Counted from the first letter of the stretch, positions 1 to 13,900 are shown. The stretch: 64,000 bases of DNA from Setaria digitata (GCA_003640385.1 RCAB01000188.1:46777-110776); one strand, 5' to 3'. Numbers and translations: made by a program. Notes: a model not told the origin generated them from the letters alone.

Positions 1-3000
1 CTTCCTCTTCTCTACTTCTACATCCTCATGAAATAACAACTATACACACTCATTAAAATCATTTCTCTCTCTCACCTTCTCACTCAACTATCGACGATAC
101 GCAGCAAGACACTGCACTATATGAGCCGATACGCAGAATAAGATCCGTAATGCCGCGGATCGATGTGGATGACACTGTTGGAAGACATTGTGAATGTCAA
201 CAAAAGTTGCCGTTTATGGAGAGGAACAGACGGAAAATAAATAGAAGAAATTGTGCGTGTGTGTGTGTCTGTGTCTGTGTACGTGGGCGTAAGGTGTGCG
301 TGGGCATTCAACTAGGCGGATGACATTTAAAAATTATTGGCGTTGTCAGGGAGCGTTTTATTTTTCCCGTTGGAATGTGTATCACGAAATTATAGTAGAA
401 ATTAATCGGAAGAAACGGAACAGGAAATATGACTGGCTAAGATATGAAACTTTCGGTTTCAGGAAAATTCGTTCCGTTTGAGGATGAATTGTAGGTACCA
501 GATAAGGTAAGATATGCAAGTATGAAGAAGAGGGAATGTGGCGAAGGACCTGACATCAAAATACTTGGATTGAGATCTTAAAACCCATTAAAGGTTAGTC
601 TTGCCTTTTATACCCCGACCTCTGACATAGTCGACATGTTGATGTCTTTAACAGAAGCAGGCTTATGATATTTAAGTTCATACATTTCAATTTATTTGCA
701 TTGTACATATACATAAAATCTATTACTACATTTGCAGCATGAAAAGAAAGGGAAATACGCCAAGCTTCCTTTTTTATCGAAGTTGTAAAATGTAGCTTCC
801 GGAATTGCACATCGAAAAACTTCGTCATAATTGGAAATTAAATATCATAATTGGGGTAGTAAAAAGACTTAGACGTTAAACAAATTAACTGATGAAAATG
901 ATGACATCTATACAATATATAAATGTCAATAATATTTGAATTTACTAATCCTCAAACATTCGTTATTAGAAGATTAATATCACTGTGAGTTGTACGGACC
1001 GGTTGATATATTGTTAATCCATTATTTTCTGGCATCATTATTTTCCTGATAGAATTAAAACTAATAACCTGATCTTGTCGAATACATTCAACTGATTTGA
1101 AAGTCATATTGATGCAAAATTCATTTCACCATCAAGGCGATCGAAAATCGAGTATGCTTCTGAATGTCAACCGATGTGCTCCTGGGCATACTTGCTTGTG
1201 TTATTTTATTTCCTGAATTTGTCGATCATCCATCATTTACGCTTTTTATATTATGTCTGATTTACAGTAAGTTTTCCACGATATATAATTTCTGGACTTT
1301 ATTATTGTGTACTTAGAAAGGGCATTTGACGGGAGGCTACCTGCTGATTCCATATGATGGTACTTGTTACAATGGTATGTCCATGTTCATGGTCAAAAGT
1401 GATTGTCGTGTTATTGCTGGTCAATGTGGAGTGATAGTCGTGTTATCACTTTACATTGTTAACCATTGTTTCTATTTCTACAGCATTCTCTTCACAGCTT
1501 TCGTGATTAAATCCACAAAATGAATATTATGTATTGTGTCTTTTCTATAAATACAACACATACACCATGCGTCGTGTGACATGTTTCTCAGCTAGCTATG
1601 CTTGATTGCAAATGATAAACTGTTATTTAATATTTAGAAGTTATATGAAGTATTATTAAGGATGGCCATTATTGTAAATCATTCTTGTATACATTGATTT
1701 CTGATTAAATGAAATTGAACTATTTTATTTTTTAAATGATGAGAAGAAAAAAATCATTGTCATAAATTATATTAGAAAGTTTATATTATATCAATTTTTC
1801 TTTTTTGCATGAAAAATTCAACTATTTTTAAAGACTGTACGACTCAATAAGTAATTAAGGACGCTTAACGAAGATATAGGCACAATTTTGGCTTACTGAA
1901 ATCTTCTGTTTCTTCAAATATTCCTACAAGTTAACATTCGAGAGTAGTTCCTAAAGAAATATCTTATTGTATCTTACGTACAACGGGAATTCGAAATATT
2001 CGAATAAAATCTTGGGTTTCTGAGAATTTTCTGAGTTTAATTAAACAGAAGCCTCTTCATATTACATTGTTCCTTATATTAAATTGTTACATGTTCTTTT
2101 ACTGAAACTATTTCAGATATTCTTAAAGTTAAAACCTTGCTCATGACTCTTCATAATTTTGCCTTTTTTTTTAACGATAGTAAAACTAAACTAGCAACAG
2201 TCGTACTCTCCGAAACAAAATTTTCTTAAGGAAAAAGCTTTGAACCTTGTTTACCTACGAGTTTCAAAATAACATCATCGAATTCATGCATAAATAATTA
2301 ATGATATGTGCCACACTGGTAGAGTGTAAATTTGCGCTCCATCCATTCAGAAAATTATTCAAATTCAGAAGTCGTTCACATCATCCAACCATGCTGAAGT
2401 ATCGTGTTTCGTGTTTGTTTTTGTTTTCTTTTAAAACTTGACGAGACTAGTTAATTAAAATCGGTGAAATGCTTTTCTGTCCTCCACTTGATTAATTGGT
2501 CAGATATAAAGGATTATTGCAAGGTGATAGTACCAAATGAACAAATATTATTTCACTTACGACTGTTGATTTTTCCAAAAATTTGATAAGTCTCACAGCA
2601 TTAGCAGCATCTCACAACATTATATGAATGAAGCGATAGCAAATTCCTAAAATGTATCGGAAGATGAACTGCTTCAAAAGACGAGCAAAAAGTTTGCCAC
2701 ACAGTAAGAATAGAAGTATAGCACCACTAAAATTGATGTCGTTTAGTTTACCGTTTCAAGTGATAGCTCTTATGGCTTATATTAATTCAATATATTTGCC
2801 TTTTTTGGTGTATGTTCTGGATTTTTATTTTCGAGTAAGGTAACAACGATGAAGTTTTTAATTAATTAGCGTTTTTGCTAATAAAAGATGCATAAAGCAA
2901 ATATACAAAATGTTTGATAATATATCAATCAAAATATTTGTTTTTATCCACTTTTTGAAAATATTTGACCTTCGATTAAACGTTAAATTTAAACATTAAA

Positions 3001-5285
3001 TTGTGACAGCAAAAGTAATAATTTTACTCAAAAAAAAAAAACCTGATATTAGACTAACTGCAGCAGATTATTCAGAGCATTGTTGTTAATCATTAATTAA
3101 TTAATTAATATTAATTGTTGTATATCAAAATAATCCATCGAAGAGCTGATATATGCAATTGTGCGCGCGCAAATACTTGATTTCAATTGTTTACAAAAAA
3201 TATATTTTCTTCTGCTTTTTAAATTTCAAATCAAAAAGAAAACCACTCGTTCTGCTGGTCGTTTTGTAGTTGCAAGATGTCGAAGCAGACAGGAAAACTG
3301 CTGTTACTTATCTTTTATATTATTTTTTGCAAGTATTTTTTACTGTCCAAAAGTAGGACCTAAGAAAAAGATAGTTTAAATACCTTACCAAACCAAAAAA
3401 GGAAAGGTTAAAACTTTTGAACTTAAAAAATTAAAAATACTTGTTTCTTTTTTCAATGTTGCAAATCGAGAATAAGTATTTTTATTATAAATCTTTTTAT
3501 TTTTAAATTTTTAACTTGTCATATAAAAATATTTATTTTGTCTGTTGCGATATACAGCAACTTTATAATTTTCTTTTATCATCATTTTTATTTTTGGATT
3601 GAAATTGCGAAAGAAATGCAAAATTGTGCAAATATCGAAAGAAAAATTTAAAAAATCTACGAGCCAAAATGCTCGGGTAACCTGTCGAGGCGTCTTTTAT
3701 TGAAAAATTCTTTCACAAAGCAATTTCCGGTTTTTCACATTGCATGGTATAGTAATTATCTTAACATTAAAATTGAAGAAAGAAGAGTAGCATTCGAAAT
3801 AACCAAACTTTGGCTGAAAAGTTTTCAAGCGACTAAATGACATTCTTCCCTTTCTTTCTCTTTGTTCTCTTCATCCACTCCATCCTGATCTTGCCACATT
3901 CTTATTTGGCATACAGCAATTAAAACTTTTCTTAACAACGACTACTATACATTGAAAGTCATTTCCTCTTCCACTTACTCGAATTTAATCATATATAATG
4001 AATACTGACCTTCGTTTTTCGTAGTGTTCTTAGATTTGGGTCTAATCGTGCGCTCTCTTTAAGTTCAACATTATAACTTTTAATTTTAATATTTTCAATT
4101 TCTGTTTCTGCTTGACTTATTTGTACTTGTTTGTTGAACTTTTTCTTCTTGCAGCAATTATCTTGTCAAATAATTAATAATGACTAGTTTTGCTTTTCTT
4201 AAATTCTTGTTTTCCTCGCTCTTTTGCAAATTTTGGCTAGTTAAGTAATTTTATCACCATTGTATTAAGAAGGTATTGCTTGAATTTTTACTCTTCATCA
4301 GATACAATTCTTTTTCTCTTTGAAAATAAATAAATAAATAAACCAAATTTTATTACTACAAATTAAATCCTCTGATAGTGTTCCAGAAATGGACAATTTT
4401 TTTTTTTTTTGTTCACGTCACTTTATTTACTATTTTAAGCATACTTCAAAAGTGCACTTTAACTATGAATTACAACCATTTCGGAGTTGTCCAACATCCA
4501 TTCGAAAATTTTTGATGTTTACAAAATTGCAGAAAAAAAAATGAATAAATAATTTCATAGTTATATTCTCATTAAATATCTGCCACTTCCAAATTGGAAA
4601 TAACTGTTCATTAGTTCACCAAATGCTTAAAAAGTTTAACACCGCTAGCTTTTTCAACAAATGAAAAAACACTGCACGGCTCATGGCGCATTTGATTATC
4701 AAGTATATTTAGTGCTATATAGTACCAAATAATAAAAGTAGTAAGTTTAATATTAAATATTAAAATCTGGGAGATTTAGTGCCAAATAGCATCTAATAAA
4801 TTTTATATCTCAAATTGTATTTGATAGATTATCAATATCTTTCATTCTCTCTCATCTCTACTTTCCTGTCATTTCCAAGACTTAATCAATTAACAAATCC
4901 ATATAAAGGAATTCATAAGAGTTGATAATTATGGTTTCTAATTTTACATAAGCTATACATTAAACACACATTTCACTTCAATACACATATGTCATCCGTT
5001 TATCAAATTGTTTACGGAATTATATCATCAACAGTGCATCACAAGTGATTTGTTCCATTCTTTTATTTATGATCAAGATCTGGTTTGTTGTAATTTCAAT
5101 ATTTCGAAGAGCAAGAAAATGACAGTGAAAGAGTCTTATTTTCGAAATGTAATTTCTCTCACATCTTACGCGTTTGTTATTTCATTATCAATACCTTATC
5201 ATCACTACAAATTTCTTTTCTAATCTACAATATTATAAATTATTATCACTATAAATGATCAGGAGGCCGATATTATGATAATTTC
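1..5285. other. AT-rich intergenic sequence, no gene found
   Basis: No reading frame here looks like a protein or joins to neighbours through plausible splice sites. The short open frames have biased, low-information translations. The stretch holds GT/TG dinucleotide runs near 255-285, several A/T runs (for example 3030-3042 and 4397-4411), and ordinary AT-rich sequence. It may include the upstream region of the START-domain gene that begins at 5436. Confidence 0.6.
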
Positions 5286-5375
5286 GTATTTTATTCCTTT
5301 TCCCATATATACATATATAATGCTTTTCCCATGTATATATATATATATATATATATGGGAAAAGGAATAAAATAC
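5286..5375. repeat. 26-bp-arm inverted repeat with TA core
   Basis: The arm at 5286-5311 (GTATTTTATTCCTTTTCCCA then TATATA) is the reverse complement of 5350-5375. The loop is mostly TA dinucleotides (5334-5356) and carries a further partial copy of the arm (CTTTTCCCATGTATATA, from about 5323). A second TA run lies at 5395-5412. The palindrome ends about 60 bp before the first exon of the START-domain gene, so it lies in its likely promoter or 5' region. It could be a small foldback element or a TA-expanded palindrome. Confidence 0.8.
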
Positions 5376-5421
5376 AAATAAGACTCTTTAGCATTATATA
5401 TATATATATATAATTTTTACA

Positions 5422-5435
5422 GGGCTCAAATTATC
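5422..5435 (+). promoter_or_regulatory. Acceptor-like site just before the START gene ATG
   Basis: A consensus nematode 3' splice site (TTTTTACAG, cut after about 5422) lies 13 nt before the ATG at 5436 with no upstream coding exon visible. This is the usual position of a spliced-leader trans-splice acceptor, though an upstream non-coding exon would look the same. Confidence 0.45.
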
Positions 5436-5890
5436 ATGGCTTCACTAGTAGCTTCTCAAAATATGCCAAATATCATGCAATCTGATTTCGAAAAAGTTAG
5501 TTCTTTTTTTTTTTATTAAATTTAGCATCATAAAGATTATTTGTAGGTAATAAACATTTCTATCATAAGTTTTGTATAAATGAAATAATTGCTGAAACAT
5601 TGGAAGTTCTAGAAATTAATTCCTAAAATAAGAAAACAAAAATAGAAAATAATTGAAGTATGCGGAGGGAATAAAAAATGCCAATGAAGCACTGCGAGAC
5701 TTGATTGAACTTGTCAATATGCCTAATTTCGACAATCGTGAAGGATGGAAGCAGAAAAGCGCTAATAAAAGTGATATTGTTTATTCAAAACATCATTCAT
5801 TGGGGAAAATTTTCACGATGAGGGTATTTTTGTCAAATATTTATTTTAAGTTTGCATTTCAGCACAAAATTTTAATCACATTTCTCTCCT

Positions 5891-5939
<49 letters not shown>

Positions 5940-7034
5940 NAAATGCATACTGAAGAGATTTTTGAATTTTCTAACTTTTGAATCAAAAGGAAATTTCCAG
6001 TTTTCCCACATACTGTGATGAGATCTTTTGAAGTAAAATGACATTAGCAGTAGTTAAAAATTATTTTTCAGACTGTATTCGATTTCCCACTACAGCCATC
6101 TTTTGCCGAACATTGGGAAAATTTTGCTGATATTATTGAATATAATAAAAATATCTCAAGTGTAAAAGTCCTTGCTGATTTGGCCCCAAACATGGATATT
6201 GTTTATGTAAATATTTGAAATGTTTGGAAGTTTCTGCAATTAGATATTCTAATTAACCATCAGGAATTCTAATCCACAACTGCTAAGTATCTAATACGTA
6301 TTATTGTCACTACCATTTTCGAATTGTGTACTTCTATCCAGAACCTAGAAAAAATAAGATCAAGAACTGATAAGTTTTGGAAGAATGTGTATCTCTTATA
6401 AATTATATGCAACATCTTAGTTTGAATTCTGAACTACTTAAATCTAATTGAATAATGTTTCAGTATGCTATGAAAGATATTGGAAAGATTAAAGGGCGAG
6501 AATTCCTGATGTGCCGTACATTTCGTCGTACGGGTGATGAGATTCTTGAAGCAGTAAGAAGTTTCGATTACCCAAATGCTGAGCGCAATCCTCAAAAAAT
6601 CAGGTAAGTTACATTAAGATAAAAAAACATCTTGTCTGCTGCTCTTTTAAAATCATCCAAATAAAAGCAACTATTGAGCTATATGATTTCTAAACTTAAA
6701 AGAAAATAGTTAACCCACCTTGACTTCATTTGTAATAATTCGATTAATTATTAAACCAGTTGCCCATATCAGTCCCTAGCACATCCAATATTTATTTGCC
6801 ATACACAACTTACTGACGACTTATTCCAGAGGGCAAGTAATACTTGGCGGTGGACGTTTCCGATCTTTTCCTAAAGATCCAACAAAAACCCTTGTGGATT
6901 ACGTAATGTGTGTGGACTTCAAGGAAAGAAATATCCCAAGTATAATTATGGATGCGACTATGAGCACCCTTATCATGCAGGATGCTGAATATACTCGGAA
7001 ACAAATCGAGAAGCTTAAACAAGAAGCCCCATGA
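5436..7034 (+). CDS. START-domain lipid-transfer protein
   Basis: Five exons: 5436-5495, 5659-5823, 6072-6206, 6464-6603 and 6830-7034. They join in frame to 234 residues. Residues from about 18 to the end form a single START (StAR-related lipid transfer) domain. Segments such as PNMDIVYYAMKDIGKIKGR, EFLMCRTFRR, NPQKIRGQVILGGGRF, LVDYVMCVDF and GWKQKSANKSDIVYSK follow the family order, and the C-terminal helix IIMDATMSTLIMQDAEYTRK ends it. No signal peptide or membrane segment is seen, so it is probably a soluble cytosolic single-domain STARD protein carrying sterol or another lipid between membranes. Exon 2 has a weak acceptor (TTGAAG) but keeps the frame. The second intron contains a 48-A run ending in an N at 5940. 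A poly(A) signal AATAAA lies at 7279-7284. The family is sure; the ligand and orthologue are not. Confidence 0.85.
5892..5943. repeat. Long poly(A) tract with unresolved base (N at 5940)
   Basis: A run of 48 A residues is followed by the only N in the window and three more A. It sits inside the second intron of the START-domain gene, so it does not disturb coding. The N probably marks a homopolymer whose true length the assembly could not resolve. Confidence 0.9.
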
Positions 7035-7569
7035 GAATTATTCTATCTTGTTCGGCATATTTAAACCATCACCATGCTTTTTTTGAACATTTTTAAAAGC
7101 GAAAAAGTTTCCCTTCAAAGCAACTAGTTTACAATATAGTAGACATTACTTCAGGAGATCACAAAGGGAAATTTATTTCTTTTATCTTCTCTTCCAGACC
7201 TTATTTCAGCACTCACTTGACCTTCCTAACACTGAAGAACTTGATTTAACACTGAACCAAATCGACATGAATTTCACAAATAAAAGTTCCCCTGCCGTTA
7301 TTTGATCTGCGAGTAATCCCTTTAGATCAATCAACTCGATGCATAACAATTTATTAACACAAAATAAGTTTGATTAGGGTCAGTAAAAAAATTCACTTAT
7401 TATTGGAGATTATTACAAAACCAATGTAATTTAAGCTTAATACGGCAAGCATATTCTCTCATATACCTTTAAACTCCGAGCTAAAAAAACTCACTAATAT
7501 AATCAATTACTTTAAGAGTTCTACTTTCACAAATAACCGGGTCGGAATAACACACGAACGTCACAAATG
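7035..7569. promoter_or_regulatory. Convergent 3' ends with poly(A) signals on both strands
   Basis: The stop codons of the START gene (+, 7032-7034) and the chitin-binding gene (-, 7570-7572) face each other across 535 bp. AATAAA for the plus gene is at 7279-7284. On the minus strand AATAAA occurs at 7350-7355 and again near 7170. If the distal minus signal is used, the 3' UTRs overlap and could form antisense duplex. Confidence 0.55.
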
Positions 7570-10500
7570 TCACAAAGCAGCCTTGCAATACGGCACTTCA
7601 CTGGGAAAGTCACATACGCTTAGTAATGGGTTAAACACAGTATTCTCTGGGCAAAAAAACTTTTCCAATTTTCCCCATACACACCGATAGTACACTGAAC
7701 AATTTCTTTTGTCCACCAGGGTGTCACCATGGGACTTTCCTCGACAATCCGAACCTGCTGACGACACATCTCCACCTGTAACAAAAATTTTTCAAACTGA
7801 TGAAAGGAAAAGATAAAGGAATATACTATTATATGAAGAATTTAAATTACCTTTTTCAGCTTTCATCGAAACAGCGGCACACTCAGGCACATTGCTTTTA
7901 TAATCACAACCACCGGATATTTCATTAAAAACAAGGCCATCATTACATGGCAAGTATTCAAACATTTCCTTCCCGAAGCACTAAATATGAGTGAGTAATT
8001 CATCTGCGGAGAACTATTTCCATCAGACATTCACCATGAAACAAAACTTAAGATGTCGAAAAATGTATGTGACCTGCAAGATCCTCGCACAGTCTACAGG
8101 ATGGCGATAGAAGCCATCTGGACGTCGAATACAGAAATCATCCGTATTGTCGACATCCGTGATTTTATCGCTTAATTCATTATTAGATTTCCGTGGGCAA
8201 TCAGGATTCAGCGAAGGTGCCACACAAGCCCCAGCGGTTGCAGAAAATGTCTCCAAATGTTTAAAGCAACGTCTATAGATCGGAACACCCTAAACATCAT
8301 GCATTATTTTAAAACGATCATCTGCTGGAATATGTTCCATTCGCCTACCTTCTTACACACAAAATACTGGCTTAAACATGGACCAATCCCCACAGATGCA
8401 CCATCCTCTACACCGTCGCATTTGCCTTTTGTCAATGATGCCGATTCCGTCACAGTACCGCTGACTGTTCCACAAACTTCAGCTGGAACACAGCGTCCGA
8501 TGTCTTCGTCAAATAAATAGCCATTTGTGCAGTATGACTAAACAGAATAATTCAAGAACAATAGGTGCAAAAGCTTCAACTTAATTACAGTTTACTTCCA
8601 ATTTCAGCACTTATTCAACTATTTACCTCACGAATATTTCCATCTATCGCACAGGAGATGTAATCCACGCGACAATGTCCATTTCCCACAGCTTGACCTC
8701 GTGACGCATTGCAGAGCGTCTGCATTGTAACATCAGAAGAACCACTTGCTTGCAAATCTACAGTGCGAACACTCGAAATCAAACCTTTCTCGAAATACAT
8801 TGTTCCTGAAGAATTAGCAGGAGCCCAGATTTTTATATGAATTACTTCCTGGAAAAAATCTTACCATGTGCTTCATTTCGAGTCCCATCAGAACAAGCAG
8901 CAATGTTTTCCGCATAATCACAACGATCAGTTTTGGCATTATAAATTAGGCCTTGTTGGCAAATAAACATGTGGTCAACGCCATTGACACAAAGAATAAA
9001 CTCTCTCGAACAACTTTCAGATATTATACCGCTGAACGTTCTCCCACACTTCTGTCGTTTGTATGCTTAAAATATCTGACATCAACATCGAGAACTGTTT
9101 CCTAAGTAAAACTGCCCACAATGTAACTAACTAAACATATTGATGCCTTGAATGTAGTACGATAATTAAGATGGAATAAAACCTGGCTTTAAGAGCGTTT
9201 TTTTAGCAGTAGATGATAATACAGGTGCGGAATTGAGATCAGCTTCACGACAAGAAACAACATATCCTTTTTGATCGCAAAATCCTGTTTCCAGATTGAA
9301 AACTAGCGTATCCTGACAAACGAATCCGGTTATCTGACCAGCTGAAAAAAAAACAGAAACTGCTGAAACTCCAAAATTTAATTGTGAGTTTATTCGATCC
9401 AAACCGACTAACCGGAACAAACGAAAAAAAGTGGTGAGCAGTGGGAAGCGTATAACCCATCACGGGCACTCATACAATCGAAAATGGAAACATCAGATGA
9501 AACATTAGTCAAGTTTACCAGCGTATGGGGCAAATCATCTGAAACTATAGTCTTCTTGATCAAAAAGATTAAAAATTACAAGCAGAACTATAATGATAAA
9601 CTTAGCCAACGATTATTACGGCTTTGAATTTAGAAGCAGTAACTCAACAACCGTTTTCAGTCCATTTTGCTTGGGGAATAATTCTTCAAAAGAACTCTTA
9701 CCAAATCCTGGTAAAGAGGAAAATGAGCCCAGTTCCAGTTCATTACTTACTGAGATCGCTTTTTGCTTGATATGCTGCTTATTACATTCTACAGTTTCTT
9801 CTATTGTGTTACAAGAACTTGTTATCTGCAATTTCAGTGAAACGCTATTTGCCATTCCTTTGATAACAATACAATCTATACAGTATCCCATTAAAATAAT
9901 AAAAGAACTTTGACAATCTTTTGCCTGATCGAAAAGAAGACCGCCATCACAACTGAAGATATATGCAATACCCCCAGCACATACGACAAATGATGGTGAG
10001 CATCCAAGAGATACAGTGCTGTTAATGGAGCATGCAAAATTTGGTAACATCGAGGGTATTTCATGGACTTCATTTGCCGCTTCCGCTTTAAACTTTGCTG
10101 CTGTACTTTTAACACTCGAGTAGCCTGAAGAAATGGCTAAGTTACCTGTCTTGCTACGATTAAAATCATTTAATGTTTTTAGCTGCAGTAACCAATACTT
10201 CAAATAATAAATAACCTTTCATAGCTCCAATAAACTGTCCATGAATTGTGCTTCTTTTACTATTGCAATTCGGTACACGTTCCCTATAATCACACTGTTG
10301 CTTATCTGCATTGTAATATAGGTTATCCGGACAACTTCTCAATAATGCTTTATTTGAAACACAGGAAAGAAAATGTCGGCTACAACCAGGAAGAGCATAT
10401 GTACCATCCAACAGTAAAGCACATGGAGTGCCTAAAATAAAAATTTTCGAAAAAATTTACTACCTTAATCTTTAAGGCCATACTGATGTCATTAATTTAG

Positions 10501-10911
10501 ACGAATAAAACAACCGCCCCTGCAAAATACTTCGTCTTCTTGAACATTAATCCAAATCTTTTACAGTTTACTAGCAGCCAAACCTCACTTCCATTTCTTT
10601 TATTAGTCGAAGAAAGTTTGTTTTGTTCACAATCTACTGCAGATACACACTTCCCTAATCTACCATCGAACAATTTGCCACCTTCACATTTCAGCACAGA
10701 CGCCACCTTTTTCTGCAAAATAAAAAATTCTCAAAAATCTTTATAAAGGATATGATCAGTAAATTCAATCACTAGTCACAAATAGAGCTTTATACTAATT
10801 TACCTTTCCATTGCAAGAGATATAATTTGATCGGCAAAAACCCAATGCAATATTTACTGGATATGTTTTGGCATGACAGAGATCCTGAATTTCACTGAAC
10901 AGCTGATCGTC
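7570..10911 (-). other. C-terminal chitin-binding modules 19-27 of the giant gene
   Basis: Exons: 10804-10911, 10589-10712, 10216-10431, 9702-10124, 9413-9538, 9183-9341, 8865-9065, 8627-8805, 8349-8537, 8074-8289, 7851-7980 and 7570-7775. Each module is usually split by one intron after its third cysteine. Several are divergent: module 21 (CSINSTVSLGCSPSFVVC) and module 24 (CNASRGQAVGNGHCRVDYIS) lack the DGxY turn but keep six cysteines. The 423-nt exon 9702-10124 is the longest and carries module 21 plus a Ser/Glu-rich linker. The last module ends CDFPSEVPYCKAAL, a typical CBM14 end with a short tail and no membrane anchor. Confidence 0.85.
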
Positions 10912-13900
10912 CTGCAGAATACTTTTTGCACAACATATATATACTAGTTATCATGTGACTATAACAAGAACTTATTCATTTCTAACTCAACCTCTACTTC
11001 GGCTTCTAATTCTTCACTCCGTTCAGTTTCAAATTCAGAAAACTCTGCTCCAAATGATACATCACGTTTTGTACGACCTGCTGCCAAAGCATCAGTTATT
11101 GAAGATGCATTTTCAGCCTCACCACTACCTAGAATAAAGCCTGTGTCCAACATAAACAAAAAAAAAAGAAATGAAATAGGAGTACTATTCGCATCATAAT
11201 AATTTCTTCCAACCTTCTAGGCTGTCCATCGCTGCATTTTTATTAGCTCTACTAGAATCAGATGAAGGAGCCACCAATGAATCAGACCTGAAAATGCTTC
11301 TTCTATGATTGCATTTCAAACCGTCAACATCTAATTACTTAACAGAGTAATAATTCACTTACAAAGTGGTAGTTTGAAAAGCAGAATATGTCGGAGGATT
11401 ATTTGGCAGATGAAAATGATCAATCATTCCCATGTTTCGCATGTTCTACAAATATTTACAATAATACCATTATGGATGCATCGACAAAAACTATTTTTTC
11501 AATACTTCTATAAAACCTCACGTTTACTGGGCTCCTCCCATCAATAACTGGGATAACGCGGAAAGTGTCCTCAACAACCTTCATTTGTCCAGCCAAATTT
11601 TTAAAACCACTCGAAAGATCTCGCACTGAAGTCTTCTTCGGAACAATTATGTTTGACGAAGGTACATACAACACGGGAGAGAACACTTTGGGATCTGAGA
11701 GTAAATATGTTTATATGTGTTCGAAATTCCACGAATAAAAAAAAGGTAAAATCATACTGGAAAATATAATTTTTCAAAGATCACAAAGCTTTACATCCAT
11801 GTAATGCAGTTTTAATGGGTTGTGCTTGTAACAAGTCCCATCTATATGGATTCCAATCATACTGATTGACGACATTTCGTGAGTACGCATTTAACTGTGA
11901 CGGAGATTGAAATGAATCACGGATACGCTGAAAATACAAATACAATATGAAACAAAAATCTGCAAGCTAGAAAAAACATCCAAAGCTTACGTATACAGCA
12001 GGAACATCCACTCCAGGTTTTTCAACGGGATTCTGAAAGCACTCTTCAATTTCATACCGAAATCGACAAGTGAAAAGCGTTGAATCGAAACGTTTATCCT
12101 GAAGATAAACATAAAACATTTCAGATTACTAAACTAACTTATATGTAATAAATAAAAAGGAAAATAGCCAAGCACTTACTTTAACGCACTGCCTCACTTC
12201 GAAAGTTTGCTGTGCACCACATTCCAAATATTTATTTTCACAAAGACCGACAGGAATGAACTCGCCAGGTTTGCATGTGGGTGTACTGGTCCATTTATCA
12301 CCTTCGCAGCCACAAATGTCACATTTAGAACTACATGTCCCATGCACAGGATCAAACGAATGACGAGGAGGACATTTAGCAAGGACAAATTTCCCATTTG
12401 AACATGTATAATAATGATCGTTGCAGATTCCAATTCCAAGACGTTCATTTTCAATACATCGTACCTGAAGACCCTATATTAAAATTTCAACAACACAAAA
12501 CATTGAAAAATTACCGGAAAATACCTTGTTAGGATCAAAGGCAGGCGGCAATATGGTACAATAATCTTGCGGTACACAATGACCGGCACGTTGATCGAAA
12601 AGTTGTCCTGACTGGCATCGCATCAAGATAGCTATATTTTGGAAGCATTTTACATATATTGGAGAACATTGCTTTCCATAATTACCATTTCCTCGTTTCG
12701 CGCATGAAAAAAGATCTAAACGAATAATACATAAAAATCTGTTTCGCCAATTTCTGAGTTCATAAGAAGCAAAAAGTAATGGTGATCAGGACTTACTGGT
12801 TTCTGGAATTGGATTTCTTGGTTTACTTGGTTTAATCTTTCCCAAGTAAACCACACCGACAAAGCCCGATCCACAACGATTCATTTCGGTACATTTCCAA
12901 GATTCATCGCATCTTCGGAGTGTAGGAATGAATAATTGTCCCTGGGCACATCTATAAATTTTCTTCCATCCATCGCTACAAACAGCAACTTTATCCGAAC
13001 AATCCAGCGCATACAGACCATCCTCCATGTTGTCACATCTCAATGAATCTAGAAGACTTACTTACATTTGAAAAATTATGCATACAACACTCCAAATCAT
13101 AAAGGAAGAAAAATTACGACGTACCTATCCGGTTTTCCGATAATTCTGGCAAACAAAATTTCCCTTCAGTTTCTTCTTCCTGCTCTTCTTCTTTTTCTTC
13201 AGTATTTGCTTCTGTTACTTTCAACTGTTCTGCATTTAGACTATTCACGATATGTAAACAAATATAGCATGACAACAAAAGTTGCATTTGGAAGGATCAA
13301 ACCTGATATTTGATTGAGTTTCCCACTATCCTCACCGATACACTGTACTCTAACGTACTTACAGTGTTTGGCACCTTCACCCGCAACTGAATCTGAAGCT
13401 ATTAAACTAGTTCAGTGCATGAAGAACATGATCATTCATGATTAAAACTGTGACTGTCTATTAGTCCGAAGATGTCTAACAGTGATTTGATGCGAATTCC
13501 CAGTAAAAAACACTTCCCCTAACTACTTTGACTTCAAAGCCATTGCAAGACAAACAAATCCCATGAGAAACATAAACAGTTAGTTACCTGGCACACGAAT
13601 AGCACCCTCAGAAGGTTTGCTAAGGCACATTACTTGAACATACTTACAACGTCCATCATTCGCATCAGAAACTAAACTAATAGAATATTTAAAGCGCGGA
13701 AATAAATACAAATAATCCTAGTACAGGATGATGACTCGGAAAACAAGAAAACCGCCTTTAAGTAATTAAATAATTTCGAGAATTATGAAATTATTTTCGA
13801 CTTCTTAAAGTAAAAGCACGTATAATAACCTGAACCATTAGTTGGTGACAATGGAAATTCTGTAACAGAGCTTGATTCTACCGAGGTAAAATTGTCATAC

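Noticed and set aside
3661..3700. GC-richer patch (GCTCGGGTAACCTGTCGAGG) suspected as tRNA or snRNA
   Set aside because: No cloverleaf, no B box (GGTTCGANTCC) and no spliced-leader or Sm-site pattern was found around it.
9593..9913. Plus-strand frame of 106 codons
   Set aside because: It is antisense to exon 9702-10124 of the chitin-binding gene, which carries a six-cysteine module in the right order.
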